Shown in pieces: positions 16,378 to 25,469 of a DNA stretch of 64,000 bases; the first letter of the stretch is position 1, and each line of letters opens with the position of its first letter. The position numbers were made by a program, and so were the translations under genes. The DNA is from JBDIAG01 sp963835085 (lineage in GTDB: Bacteria; Actinomycetota; Actinomycetes; Actinomycetales; CAWJMD01): the NCBI GenBank assembly GCA_963835085.1, contig CAWIED010000001.1, positions 3,100,001-3,164,000 on the forward strand, written 5' to 3'. The notes under the pieces were generated by a model. That model did no database searches. It was not told the DNA's origin and worked only from the letters and a program-made list of their open reading frames with translations.

Positions 16378-17178
16378 ATGCCCTGGTCGCGCACCCGTAG
16401 CCGCGTCGCCTCAGCCCGCTCGGCGCACCGAACCCGCCGCGGCCGATGGCGTCTGGCACTGGCTCGGCATCGTCGGCCCGTCATCGCTGTCCTCCTTGGC
16501 TGCGCGGTTGCACTGACCGTCCAGGCCCTCACGCCACGGCCGCCAGGGCGAGCCGTCCTCGTGGCAGCCACCGACCTGGCTGCCGGCACGCCGCTGGCGC
16601 CGAGTTCGGTGCGCAGCGTGCGATTGCCATCCGGCGTGACACCGGACGGAGCGTTGACGTCCGTCCCCGCTCACGCTCGTCTGGCAGCTCCTGTGCGGGC
16701 GGGCGAACCAATCACCGACGTGAGGCTGCTGGGGGCCTCGGCCTTGCGCAAAGGCGATCTTGCGGTGCCCATCACTCTGCCTGCGGCTGCTCTGGAGTGG
16801 ATCTCGGCAGGGGATCGAATCCTGCTGTATACCCACGATCTCTCCTCTTACGACCTCGCCACCGAGGGCGCCCCAGCCGACCCGCAAGGCGAAGCCATCG
16901 CCACCCACGGCGAGGAACTCGCAGAAGGCGCCCAGGCCGAATCGACCCCTGACACCGCGACCGCTGGGCGGAACTCTGCCCCGTCCTTGTCTACGAGACT
17001 TCCTGCCAATTCCATCGGACCAGTTAGAGTCATTTCGGCCCACACGCTTGACCAGGGCGTTCTAGGTTCGTCGACGGCGAGGTCGGCGGCGCTCCTGGTG
17101 TCGGTTCGCAGCGGCGATGCCCTGCGGCTCGCCCGAGCAGCAGCGGAGGGCTCGCTTTGGCCTGCCCTCATGCCCTAG
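16378..17178 (+). CDS. SAF-domain membrane-anchored protein (CpaB/RcpC-like)
   Basis: The 266-residue protein begins with a very basic cytoplasmic segment, one membrane helix (PVIAVLLGCAVALTVQAL, about residues 34-51) and then a SAF domain: AVLVAATDLAAGTPLAPSSVRSVRLPSGVTPDGAL, followed by RLAAPVRAGEPITDVRLLG. This is the fold of CpaB/RcpC pilus-assembly proteins, but there are no tad/flp genes around, and actinobacteria commonly carry such a stand-alone SAF gene beside fmdB and mscL. Role unknown. The C-terminal half has an acidic linker (about residues 160-205) of low complexity. Confidence 0.8.
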   Translation: MPWSRTRSRVASARSAHRTRRGRWRLALARHRRPVIAVLLGCAVALTVQALTPRPPGRAVLVAATDLAAGTPLAPSSVRSVRLPSGVTPDGALTSVPAHARLAAPVRAGEPITDVRLLGASALRKGDLAVPITLPAAALEWISAGDRILLYTHDLSSYDLATEGAPADPQGEAIATHGEELAEGAQAESTPDTATAGRNSAPSLSTRLPANSIGPVRVISAHTLDQGVLGSSTARSAALLVSVRSGDALRLARAAAEGSLWPALMP

Positions 17179-17234
17179 CCTCCTGTGCGCACATCCATGC
17201 GCCCCACAGGGCCCAGCAACTAGGGAGCCGTTCC

Positions 17235-17633
17235 GTGCTCAAGGGTTTCAAAGACTTCATCATGCGTGGCAACGTCGTCGACCTTGCCGTCGCGGTGGTC
17301 ATCGGCGCCGCCTTCGGTCAGATCGTGACCGCTTTCACCGACAAGATCATCAACCCGCTCATCGCCTGCTTCGGCGGCACGAACGTCAACGGACTGGCCG
17401 TGCAGATCATCCACGGCAACCCGAAGACGGTCATCGACTTCGGTGCCGTCATCACCGCTGCACTGAACTTCCTGATCGTGGCCGCAGTGATCTACTTCGT
17501 GCTCGTCATGCCGATGAACCACCTCGCCGAGCGTCGCAAAAAGGGCATCGAGCCCGAGCCCGAGGCTCCCTCGGAAGACATCATTCTTCTTGGCGAGATT
17601 CGCGACCTGCTGCAGTCCAAGCCGCTCAACTAG
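17235..17633 (+). CDS. mscL: Large-conductance mechanosensitive channel
   Basis: MscL opens on membrane tension to release solutes during hypo-osmotic shock. The 132-residue protein starts at GTG 17235 with LKGFKDFIMRGNVVDLAVAVVIGAAFG, the signature N-terminus and first pore-lining helix, followed by a periplasmic loop, the second helix (LNFLIVAAVIYFVLVMPMN) and the cytoplasmic end EDIILLGEIRDLL. AGGGAG at 17222-17227 is a good ribosome binding site and decides the start; a longer frame overlaps the SAF gene. Confidence 0.96.
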   Translation: MLKGFKDFIMRGNVVDLAVAVVIGAAFGQIVTAFTDKIINPLIACFGGTNVNGLAVQIIHGNPKTVIDFGAVITAALNFLIVAAVIYFVLVMPMNHLAERRKKGIEPEPEAPSEDIILLGEIRDLLQSKPLN

Positions 17634-17797
17634 GCACGCTGCTCACGGGGTCGAACCAGCCGCAACGGCGCGACACTGAGCACGCGCCCAGTCCCGACGA
17701 CCCCGCACCAACGCCTTGGCATTCTGTGCGGCAGCACCGCGGCTGCCGCACAGTGCCGGCACACAGGGCCGGGAACACACGCAGGGGTTGGCGCACA

Positions 17798-17950
17798 ATG
17801 GGCTACATGAGCAGTCGGCCCGACGAACCCATCATCCCCAGCCGTTCGGATGACGACCGCGATCTCGGCTGGGGTGAACGCAGCGCCACCGATCGTGCCG
17901 AGGCCGAACGCGACGAAGAGATCCAGCGCGATCGCCCGCCGCATTGGTAG
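17798..17950 (+). CDS. Small highly charged conserved-type protein
   Basis: This 50-residue open frame reads MGYMSSRPDEPIIPSR, then SDDDRDLGWGERS and ends DEEIQRDRPPHW. Its composition (Asp, Glu, Arg) differs from random antisense translation, and small proteins with a DLGWGE-like core occur widely in actinobacteria as far as I recall. A second ATG at 17807 would give 47 residues. It shows no membrane segment or known motif. It is convergent with the VWA operon. Function unknown. Confidence 0.6.
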   Translation: MGYMSSRPDEPIIPSRSDDDRDLGWGERSATDRAEAERDEEIQRDRPPHW

Positions 17951-18031
17951 CCGCCGCCATCGGAGCGGCCACGATGAACCCGGTCATGGCCGCACCACGG
18001 ATGGGTTTGCCGCCGCACCGGCGAGACAGCC

Positions 18032-19108
18032 TTACGGCAGCCGTCCAAACCACCCTAGTGAGCCCACCATCGTGGCGAGCAGGAACACCAGCGACAAACC
18101 AACCCAGCGGTCCGTGATCTCGGCCGGCACCACCACGTATCCCACCGAGTGCCTGATGTCGTCGTACACCTTGTTGAGCTGGTCGAGGGTCTGCGCCTCG
18201 TAGAACGTGCCGCCGGTCGCCGACGAGATCGCCTTGAGGTCGTCGTCGTTCACGGGCACCGTCGCGGTCTGGCCGTCGATCGTCACCGTGCCGTTGGGCG
18301 TGCCGAAGCCGATGGTCGAGACCGGCACCGCCTCCTTCTTGGCCTCGGCGGCAGCGCTGGAGTTGCTGCGTCCGGTCGTGGTCTCCCCGTCCGAGAGCAG
18401 CACGATCTGCGCCGGCACGGGCGAGCCGTCGTCTGCCGGGGGCACGAGCTTGATGGCATCGAGCGCGGTGAAGATGCCCTCGCCGATGGCCGTGTAGGGG
18501 CCGAGCTGCAGGGTGTTGATGCCCCGTACCACCAGTTGGTGGTTCGTCGTGGGTGGCACCACCACCGTGCCGCCGCCGGAAAAGGACACCAGGGCGAGAT
18601 TGATGCCGGACGGGAGCTGCCCGGCGAAGTCGCGGGCAGCCTGTTGGGCGGCCTGCAGTCGGGAAGGTCGCACGTCAGTCGACTGCATCGACAGGGAGAC
18701 GTCGATGGCCAGCACGACGGTGGCACGCTCGCGCGGTTCGCGTACCGTTCCAGCCGGCCGCGCGAAGGCGACAACGAACCCGACGAGACTGAGGACGAGT
18801 CCCGCCGCGACCACGTGCCGACGCCACCCGGCCCGGCGCGGCGCCAGCCCGGCCAACAACGGTGCCGCACTGAACCGCAAGGCATACCTGCGCCGCCGGA
18901 ACTGCCGCCACACATACACGCCGACGAGCACCGGCACGAGCAACAGCCACCACAACCGGCCGGACGCCAAGAACGAGTCCGGCCAGAGCGACCACCAACT
19001 GCCTACCGGCGTCCGCGGGTCGGCCGTGCTCGGATCGACTGCCAGCAGAAGCGACGGCACCGACCAACCGAGCCAGCCGGACAGCACGGCCGCCCCGAAC
19101 ATCGTCAT
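18032..19108 (-). CDS. VWA-domain membrane protein (BatA-like)
   Basis: The 358-residue protein has two or three N-terminal membrane helices (the clearest are LWWLLLVPVLVGVYVW and VVAAGLVLSLVGFVVAF), a von Willebrand factor A domain with the metal-binding site DVSLSMQ and the later TAIGEG and LLSDGETT parts, and a C-terminal helix (WVGLSLVFLLATMVGSLGWF). Such proteins work with MoxR ATPases, probably in assembly or metal loading of envelope complexes. Its ATG overlaps the DUF58 stop by four bases (ATGA), so MoxR, DUF58 and VWA form one coupled operon. Confidence 0.9.
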   Translation of the reverse strand: MTMFGAAVLSGWLGWSVPSLLLAVDPSTADPRTPVGSWWSLWPDSFLASGRLWWLLLVPVLVGVYVWRQFRRRRYALRFSAAPLLAGLAPRRAGWRRHVVAAGLVLSLVGFVVAFARPAGTVREPRERATVVLAIDVSLSMQSTDVRPSRLQAAQQAARDFAGQLPSGINLALVSFSGGGTVVVPPTTNHQLVVRGINTLQLGPYTAIGEGIFTALDAIKLVPPADDGSPVPAQIVLLSDGETTTGRSNSSAAAEAKKEAVPVSTIGFGTPNGTVTIDGQTATVPVNDDDLKAISSATGGTFYEAQTLDQLNKVYDDIRHSVGYVVVPAEITDRWVGLSLVFLLATMVGSLGWFGRLP

Positions 19109-20214
19109 GCGCCGCGCCCCACCATCTGACGTAGCTGAACCCGGTGTCGCAGCACGAACCGGGCCACATCGCGCACCCAGTCGGAATCGGTACGCAGGAC
19201 GAGATGGCCCACCCCCGCCCGACGCAGGTTCACCCGCACGTTGTCGCGGTGCGCGGCGGCTGCCGCGGCATACGCAGCCCGGACGCCGGCCCGGCCGGTG
19301 TCGATCTCCAGCACCCGGCCGGTCTCGGGATCGGCCAGCTCCACCACCCCCACATCGGGCAGCTCTGCCTCGCGCGGGTCGATGATCTCCACCGCCAGCA
19401 CTTGGTGCCGCGCAGCCAGCCGACGAATTCCCCGGGCCCATTCCGGAGGAGCCAACTCGTTCGCAGCGGCGCTGCCGCGTCCCAGAGCCCAATGGTTGCG
19501 CGGGCCTGGCTGCATTGCCGCTGGGTCAAGGAAGTCTGAGACCACCAGTCGCAGACCGCGTTTCGGATGGGCGTTGGCCAGTCGGTGGAGCGCCGGGCCC
19601 AGGGAGACCGGCTCCCGGATCGTGCCGGGCTCGGCGGGATCACTCGGTTGCGTGAGCATGTCGCGCAGCATGGACGTCATCGCCTGCCGACCGGAGCGGG
19701 CCGGGTGCCGGGTGAGCCCGTGGTCGGTGAGCAGATAGCCGCCGAACCGATCACCGATACGTGCCGTGAGCACCGCCACGGTCGCAACGGCCGCCACCGC
19801 CAGGTCGCGCTTGACCACCAGGTGGTTGCCCTGCCACGACGTGCCCCACTGCATCGAGCCGGTGAGATCGGCCAACGCCCAGGTCTCCAGTTCGCGGTCG
19901 GCGACCACGTCGCGCACATGGGGCTGTGTCGTGCGGGCCGTCACGGCCCAGTCCATGTGCCGCACATCGTCTTCGCCGGGCCGGTAGAGCCGTGCCTCGG
20001 CAAGCTCCGATCCCGGCCCCGGCAATAGGCCGAGATGCTCGCCGCGGAGGTAGCCGTCCAACCGTCTGACGACTGTGAGCTCCAAGCGGCGCAGGGCGTC
20101 CGACGGCGTGAGGTCGGCGAGGCTGGCCGGCGCGAGCAGCGCAGCGGCCTGCGCGGCCCGGCGCGCACGCCCGGCCCGGCGCCACGTCCGGACAGGTGGC
20201 ACCTCGGCCTGCAT
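19105..20214 (-). CDS. DUF58-domain protein
   Basis: The 369-residue protein contains the DUF58 core: GPGSELAEARLYRPGEDDVRHMDWAVTARTTQPHVRDVVADRELETWALADLTGSM, where the LADLTGSM part is the degenerate metal-binding site of a VWA-like fold. No membrane helix is obvious. DUF58 proteins accompany MoxR AAA+ ATPases and are thought to be their adaptor or substrate. ATG 20214 (MQAEVPPVRTW) lies one base after the moxR stop; a longer frame upstream is not needed. It overlaps the VWA gene by four bases. Confidence 0.88.
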   Translation of the reverse strand: MQAEVPPVRTWRRAGRARRAAQAAALLAPASLADLTPSDALRRLELTVVRRLDGYLRGEHLGLLPGPGSELAEARLYRPGEDDVRHMDWAVTARTTQPHVRDVVADRELETWALADLTGSMQWGTSWQGNHLVVKRDLAVAAVATVAVLTARIGDRFGGYLLTDHGLTRHPARSGRQAMTSMLRDMLTQPSDPAEPGTIREPVSLGPALHRLANAHPKRGLRLVVSDFLDPAAMQPGPRNHWALGRGSAAANELAPPEWARGIRRLAARHQVLAVEIIDPREAELPDVGVVELADPETGRVLEIDTGRAGVRAAYAAAAAAHRDNVRVNLRRAGVGHLVLRTDSDWVRDVARFVLRHRVQLRQMVGRGA

Positions 20215-20215
20215 G

Positions 20216-21388
20216 TCAGTGTCCCGTGGGAATCGGCGCGGGCACGGCGCCCAGCACTCGCTCGACCACCGAGCGGGCGGTGACCCCGTCGGCCACGGCA
20301 TCGAAGCTGAGCACCAGCCGGTGGGCGATCACGTCGATGGCGAGCGCCTGGATGTCGCCGGGCAGCACGTGATCGCGGCCGGCCACCAGGGCCATCGCCC
20401 GGGCAGAGGCCAGCAGCCCCAGCGTGGCGCGCGGGCTGGCCCCGGCATCGATGACGGCCTCCAGATCGGGTAGGCCGTACTGCACCGGCTCACGAGTGGC
20501 CAGCACGAGCCGCACCACGTAGTCGCAGACGAGCGGGTGCACGTACACGTCCTCTGCAGCCCGTCGAAGGCGCAGGACGTCGTCCGTCGTGAGCACCTGG
20601 CTGGCGCTGGGCGGGTCGACGCTCATCCGGCGCAGGATCTCGGCCTCCTCGTGAGCGCGCGGCAGCGGCACGTCGACCTTCATCAGGAACCTGTCGCGCT
20701 GGGCCTCCGGCAGCGGATACACGCCCTCGGACTCGAGCGGGTTCTGGGTGGCGATCACCATGAACGGGTCGGGCAGCGGGTAGGTGCGGCCCCCCAGGCT
20801 CACCTGGTGCTCGGCCATCAACTCCAACATGGCGGCCTGCACCTTGGCGGGAGCCCGGTTGATCTCGTCGGCGAGCACCACATTGACGAACACCGGGCCC
20901 AACTCGGTGTCAAAGCTCTCCACGCTGGGTTTGTAGATCCGGGTGCCCACGATGTCCGACGGCACCAGGTCCGGTGTGAACTGCAGCCGCGCGAACGACC
21001 CGCCCACGACCGTGGCGAACGACCGCGCCGCCAGCGTCTTGGCCACTCCGGGCACTCCCTCGAGCAGGCAGTGCCCTCCTGCCAGCAGGGCGATCATCAG
21101 TCGTTCGACCAGGGCATGCTGGCCCACGATCACCGTGCTCACCATGGTGATCGCCTCGCGCAAAGGCCGCAGCTGATTCGCCGCAGCGTTGCGAGGCGGC
21201 TGATTCGCCGCAGTGCCGGGAAGCGGCTGATTCGCCGCAGTGCCGGGAAGCGGCTGTTGCGCAACAGGGTCGGCGGACAGCACGCCGGATTGGCTCCGAC
21301 CCGGCTGCTCGCGCGTTCCGGACGTCGATGACGGCCCGTCCGGCGGCACAAGGCCGTGATCATCGGGGCCACTCGGCTGCACGCTCAC
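20216..21388 (-). CDS. MoxR-family AAA+ ATPase
   Basis: The 390-residue ATPase has Walker A GVPGVAKT, Walker B VVLADEINRAP, the sensor-1 region ATQNPLESEGVYPLPEAQRDRF and a C-terminal lid domain. It should act as a chaperone-like ATPase with the DUF58 and VWA partners encoded directly downstream. The start is GTG 21388 with GAGG nearby. The first 75 residues are Pro/Gln/Gly-rich and include the tandem sequence NQPLPGTAA repeated; this extension is not part of the family core and a start nearer the AAA domain is possible. Confidence 0.92.
   Translation of the reverse strand: MSVQPSGPDDHGLVPPDGPSSTSGTREQPGRSQSGVLSADPVAQQPLPGTAANQPLPGTAANQPPRNAAANQLRPLREAITMVSTVIVGQHALVERLMIALLAGGHCLLEGVPGVAKTLAARSFATVVGGSFARLQFTPDLVPSDIVGTRIYKPSVESFDTELGPVFVNVVLADEINRAPAKVQAAMLELMAEHQVSLGGRTYPLPDPFMVIATQNPLESEGVYPLPEAQRDRFLMKVDVPLPRAHEEAEILRRMSVDPPSASQVLTTDDVLRLRRAAEDVYVHPLVCDYVVRLVLATREPVQYGLPDLEAVIDAGASPRATLGLLASARAMALVAGRDHVLPGDIQALAIDVIAHRLVLSFDAVADGVTARSVVERVLGAVPAPIPTGH
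21173..21253 (-). repeat. Three in-frame 27-bp repeats in the moxR 5' region
   Basis: Units start at 21173, 21200 and 21227. The last two are identical, the first is diverged. They encode nine-residue units of the NQPLPGTAA type and would change length without breaking the frame. Confidence 0.8.
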
Positions 21389-21456
21389 GCCCTCATTTGA
21401 TCATCCGCGTCTGGACGTTACCCGACAATCCAGCCTGAAAGTCACCCGAAAGTGCG

Positions 21457-22191
21457 TCAGTCCGCTTTCCCTGGAGTGCCTACAACAGACTCGAGCCGGC
21501 GCAGCGTCGCCGACAACGACTGCCGGGCCTTGGCGGGAAATCCCATCGCCTCCACGGTGAACCGGCCCGCGATCGCCTGCGACCAGTCGTACGTGGCGCG
21601 TACCAGTGTGCGGGCTGGCTGGCCTTCGGCGGCGGCCTGCGGCACGAGCTCGTAGCGCCATTTCTGGCCCCCTACGAAGCGCACGCCACGCACTTCCCCA
21701 AAGGTCTGCCAGCAGATGAGCCGGTTCTCCGCGAACTCGACAACCTCGTTGGTCGAGGTGTATCGCACGCCCTGCTGGTTCATTCCCATGCCGAACCTGG
21801 CTCCGAGGTACAGCCGCTTGGGGCCGGTGGCCGAACCCGACAGCGTGCCGGATCCGTCGATCTCGCCATGCCGTGCGGGGTCGGCCAGCACGTCGAAGAT
21901 GCTGCGGGCCTCGGCGGCGATGACGCGCTCCACGCTCACGTTGGGAACCTGCCGCGGGGCGGTGAGGTTGGCCGCCTCCACTTTGAGCCGACTGCCCAGG
22001 CCGGTGGCCAACCCGGCCCCGCCCGCGCGGGTGGGCCGGCGCACAAGTTCGCCGCCGCAGTTGGGGCACGCGTCGGCCAGTTCGGCGGCGCAGGGACCGC
22101 AGAAGGTGCATTCGAAGCTGCAGATATGGGCTTCGCCGTCGGGCGGCAGTTCGGTGCGGCATCGCTCGCACTCGCGCTTCATGATGAGCAT
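21457..22191 (-). CDS. DUF1272 zinc-ribbon and SRPBCC fusion protein
   Basis: The 244-residue protein joins two families. Residues 4-50 (MKRECERCRTELPPDGEAHICSFECTFCGPCAAEL and CPNCGGELVRRP) are a complete DUF1272 domain with its CxxC zinc ligands. From about residue 75 the sequence VSVERVIAAEARSIFDVLADPARHGEIDGSGTL starts an SRPBCC (polyketide cyclase/START-like) domain that binds hydrophobic ligands. DUF1272 is normally a separate short protein. The frame is continuous, so this is a true fusion in this sequence. ATG 22191 has GGAAG upstream; ATG 22182 (MKREC) is an alternative. It is divergent from the next gene. Function unknown. Confidence 0.82.
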   Translation of the reverse strand: MLIMKRECERCRTELPPDGEAHICSFECTFCGPCAAELADACPNCGGELVRRPTRAGGAGLATGLGSRLKVEAANLTAPRQVPNVSVERVIAAEARSIFDVLADPARHGEIDGSGTLSGSATGPKRLYLGARFGMGMNQQGVRYTSTNEVVEFAENRLICWQTFGEVRGVRFVGGQKWRYELVPQAAAEGQPARTLVRATYDWSQAIAGRFTVEAMGFPAKARQSLSATLRRLESVVGTPGKAD

Positions 22192-22325
22192 GCCCCATCT
22201 TCCACCCCCGAGGCGCGCGTGGGCGCCGGGAGCGCCGGCGCGGGGAGTTGGGCAGGCCCGACGGCTTCCTTCCCAGGCAAACTCCTGCACGCCTGCCAGG
22301 GTGTGGCCATGACGGCTGTGATGAC

Positions 22326-23039
22326 ATGACGGGTGTGTCAGCCCCGACGCCGCCGGACGTACCGCCCACCGTCGGCCCGTTCACCGTCGTGGAAGTGCGA
22401 CAGGCGCGTATCGACGGCCAGCTGGTCGTTGCCCAAGACCTCCGCGGGCGCCCGGTCGATCTCGTGCTGCTCACCGGCGGCCCCTCCAACGACCCGGCTG
22501 CGCGCGACCGATTCGTGGCAGCTGCAGAGGCCATGCACCGCCAGGACGGTTCCAGCGTGCTGGGCGCCAGTCCGGCCGGCTCGCGCGCCTGGGTGGCCCT
22601 GCCCCCGGGCGCAGGCCCGGCGAACTGGCAGGCACTGCTCGACGCCGCCGGACCGCCCCAGCCCGGCAGCACCCGGCGCGGGCCCGGGTTCGACCCGTAT
22701 TGGCGCGGCCTGGGCTCACGGGTGGGCTGGCAGGAGGGACTGGAGTATTGGGGTGGCGAGCCGCTGCCTGCGCCATGGTGGCGGCGGTGGTGGGTGATCG
22801 CGCTGCTTCTGAGCCTGCTGACACTGCTCCTGCTGCTGTTGCTCAGCCAGTGCGGCTCGGCCATCCGGCCCCTGCCAAGCGACTCCTCCGGGCCGGCCTC
22901 GTCGTCGGGGCAGACCACGAGCCCCAGCGGTAGCCCGACATCGTCCAGTCCCACCCAATCGCCCACGACATCGTCACCCGCCAATGGCGAGGAAGGCCGC
23001 AGTGGGACGGGCAGTCCTGCCCCGACGAACAGCCTTTAG
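22326..23039 (+). CDS. Single-pass membrane protein of unknown function
   Basis: The 237-residue protein starts with a soluble alpha/beta-like region (TVGPFTVVEVRQARIDGQLVVAQDLRGRPVDLVLL and later AARDRFVAAAEAMHR) that looks like the beginning of a kinase-associated or pseudokinase-like domain but lacks any catalytic motif. One strong helix follows (WWVIALLLSLLTLLLLLLL, about residues 157-176), then a Ser/Thr/Pro-rich tail that is probably outside the cell. I do not recognise the family. It has no close partner; 135 bp separate it from the next operon. Confidence 0.65.
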   Translation: MTGVSAPTPPDVPPTVGPFTVVEVRQARIDGQLVVAQDLRGRPVDLVLLTGGPSNDPAARDRFVAAAEAMHRQDGSSVLGASPAGSRAWVALPPGAGPANWQALLDAAGPPQPGSTRRGPGFDPYWRGLGSRVGWQEGLEYWGGEPLPAPWWRRWWVIALLLSLLTLLLLLLLSQCGSAIRPLPSDSSGPASSSGQTTSPSGSPTSSSPTQSPTTSSPANGEEGRSGTGSPAPTNSL

Positions 23040-23174
23040 GGCGCGCCGGAAAATACCGACAGCGCTTGTTTCCCGGCGCACCTCAGCAGCCCGCGCCGCT
23101 CGACGGGCCCGTCGCGAACAGCACCGTCGGACGGGCGCGCTAGGTTTACCTCCGACCACGAACGAGAGGACGTC

Positions 23175-25469
23175 ATGCGGTTGCGCGAGGCTTTGGACGG
23201 GCGGACGGTGCTCATCACCGGCGTCACGGGCTTCGTCGGCGAAGCCCTCACCGCGCGAATCCTGCGCGATCTGCCCGGCACGAGGGTCGTCGCACTGGTG
23301 CGTCCCAAGGGGCCGCAGCGCGGCATCGAGCGGCTGGCGAGGTCGTTGCGCAAGCCGGCCTTCCGCGGCATCGACCCGGACGAAGCCATGACCCGCCTCA
23401 GGGTCATCGAGGGCGACCTGGCCAACCTGCCCCCCATTCCGGGCGATGTCGACACGGTCGTGCACTGCGCCGGGGAAGTCTCCTTCGACCCCACCATCGG
23501 GGAGGCCTTCGAGGTCAACGTGCACGGCACCGTCCGGCTGCTCGAGCGGGTGCGTGAACTGCATGAGGCCGGTCGCGACGTGCACTACGTGCATATCTCC
23601 ACCGCCTATGTCTCTGGACGACGGCGTGGCGAGGTGGCCGAGGCACCGGTGGTGCACAACGTCGATTGGCGCACCGAGGCGGCAGCAGCGGCCCGCATCA
23701 GCGACCAGCTCGAAGACCGCTCCCGTACCCCCGAGCTGCTCACCAGGCTGCAGAAGCAGGCCGAGCGCGAACACGCCGCAGCCGGCCCGATGGCGGTGGC
23801 CGCCGACACCGAACGGCGACGCAAGCAGTGGGTGCTCGACCAGCAGAAGGCCGCCGGCGGCGAGCGGGCGCGTGGCCTGGGCTGGACGGACGTCTACACG
23901 TTCACCAAGGCGATGGGTGAGCGGGCCGTCGAAGAGCTGGCCGCCACCGGGGTACGCACCACGATCCTGCGGCCCTCGATCATCGAGTCGGCACTGGCCT
24001 ACCCCTACCCCGGCTGGATCGAGGGGTACAAGATGGCCGAGCCGATCATCATGGCCTATGGCCGGGGCGACCTGCCCGACTTTCCTGCCGCCGCCGACTC
24101 CGTGGTCGACATCATTCCCGTCGACCTCGTGATCAACGCGATCATCGCTGCCTGCGCCGCGCGCCCCGAGCCGCTGCAGCCGCGTTACCTGCACGTGTCG
24201 TCAGGCTTCCGCAATCCGCTCACCTTCCGCAAGCTGTATCTGCTGGTGCGCGAGTACTTCTCCCTGCACCCTTTCGACGTGGGCGATCGCGGTGCGGTAC
24301 GACTGCCCACGTGGGCCTTCCCCGGTTCGCAGGTGGTGGAGAACGCGCTCGTGCGGGGCGAGCGGGTGCACGCCGTGGCCGACCGGGTGCTCGACCTGGC
24401 ACCGCGCGGTGCGAAGGTTCGCCAGATCTCCCGCGACCTCGACCAGCAGAAAGACCGGCTCGACTTCCTGCGCAAGCACATGGATCTCTACCGCTCCTAC
24501 ACCCAGGTAGAGCTGCGCTTCGCCGACGACGAGACGCTCGCCCTGCACAACAGCCTCGACCCGGCCGACCTGGCCGAACAGCCCGATGGCTCACCGGGTT
24601 TCGGATTCGACTCCGCCGTCGTCGACTGGACGGTGTATCTGCGCGACATCCACTGCCCGGCTGTGACCGCCCCGGTGCGCAAGCTCGATGACATCCGCCG
24701 GCGCCGGGCTCGCTCGTCGGGGTCGGGCAAGCGCTCCCTGCCGCCGGTGGGCGCCGACGAGCCGCCCGTGCTCGCCGTCTTCGACATGGACGGCACGCTG
24801 TTGCCGAGCAACGTCGTCGAAACGCTGTTGTGGCTGCGGCTGCCCGAGTTGAGTTCGCGAGACCGCGCCCGGGAACTGCTCACGCTGGCCCGCCGGCTGC
24901 CCACGTGGCTGTCTGCCGACCGGCGCGACCGCGGCGCCTTCCTGCGCTCGGTCTATCGCCGGTTCGAGGGTGCTGACCTCGCCGAGCTCGAGCGGTTCAT
25001 CGACACCGCGGTCGCCCCTCATGTGGCGGAGCGATTGTCGGCCGCCGCGGTTCGCCGGGTACGCGAGCATCGCGCGGCCGGGCATCGCACCATTCTGATC
25101 TCCGGTTCGGTGGCCGCGTTGACCCGTCCGCTCAAGCCTTTGTTCGACGTCATCGTCGCCACCGACCTGGCCGTCGGGCCGGGCGCAGACGGCACCGTCC
25201 GCGCCACCGGCTTCCTCACCAACCCGCCGCTGGTGGGCGAGTCGCGGGCCGCGTGGCTCACCGGCTACGCGCGCCGGGTGGGGGCCGACCTCGGTGCCTG
25301 CTACGCCTACGGCGACTCGCACTCCGACCTGCCGGTGCTGAAGGCGGTGGGCCGGCCCACTGCGGTCAGTCCTGACGTCGCGCTGTACCGCGCGGCCCGC
25401 AAGGCGGCCTGGCCGATCGAAGACTGGACCACCGACCGTACTGCCTCCAGGTGGCGACTGCCCTCATGA
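23175..25469 (+). CDS. Fatty acyl-CoA reductase-like SDR fused to HAD-IB phosphatase
   Basis: The 764-residue protein has an N-terminal extended SDR domain of the acyl-CoA/thioester reductase type: LITGVTGFVGEALTARIL binds NAD(P), HISTAYVSG carries the serine/threonine region, and YTFTKAMGE is the catalytic YxxxK. A C-terminal HAD domain starts near residue 536 with DMDGTLLPSN (nucleophile Asp), has ILISGS as motif II and YGDSHSDLPVL as motif IV. Together they suggest reduction of an acyl thioester and removal of a phosphate in a lipid pathway; this is inference. GAGAGGA lies five bases before ATG 23175. It is the first gene of a coupled four-gene set. Confidence 0.87.
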   Translation: MRLREALDGRTVLITGVTGFVGEALTARILRDLPGTRVVALVRPKGPQRGIERLARSLRKPAFRGIDPDEAMTRLRVIEGDLANLPPIPGDVDTVVHCAGEVSFDPTIGEAFEVNVHGTVRLLERVRELHEAGRDVHYVHISTAYVSGRRRGEVAEAPVVHNVDWRTEAAAAARISDQLEDRSRTPELLTRLQKQAEREHAAAGPMAVAADTERRRKQWVLDQQKAAGGERARGLGWTDVYTFTKAMGERAVEELAATGVRTTILRPSIIESALAYPYPGWIEGYKMAEPIIMAYGRGDLPDFPAAADSVVDIIPVDLVINAIIAACAARPEPLQPRYLHVSSGFRNPLTFRKLYLLVREYFSLHPFDVGDRGAVRLPTWAFPGSQVVENALVRGERVHAVADRVLDLAPRGAKVRQISRDLDQQKDRLDFLRKHMDLYRSYTQVELRFADDETLALHNSLDPADLAEQPDGSPGFGFDSAVVDWTVYLRDIHCPAVTAPVRKLDDIRRRRARSSGSGKRSLPPVGADEPPVLAVFDMDGTLLPSNVVETLLWLRLPELSSRDRARELLTLARRLPTWLSADRRDRGAFLRSVYRRFEGADLAELERFIDTAVAPHVAERLSAAAVRRVREHRAAGHRTILISGSVAALTRPLKPLFDVIVATDLAVGPGADGTVRATGFLTNPPLVGESRAAWLTGYARRVGADLGACYAYGDSHSDLPVLKAVGRPTAVSPDVALYRAARKAAWPIEDWTTDRTASRWRLPS

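Noticed and set aside
21401..22984. 527-codon minus-strand open frame across two genes
   Set aside because: It spans the DUF1272-SRPBCC gene in a wrong frame and the antisense of the next gene; no family resemblance.
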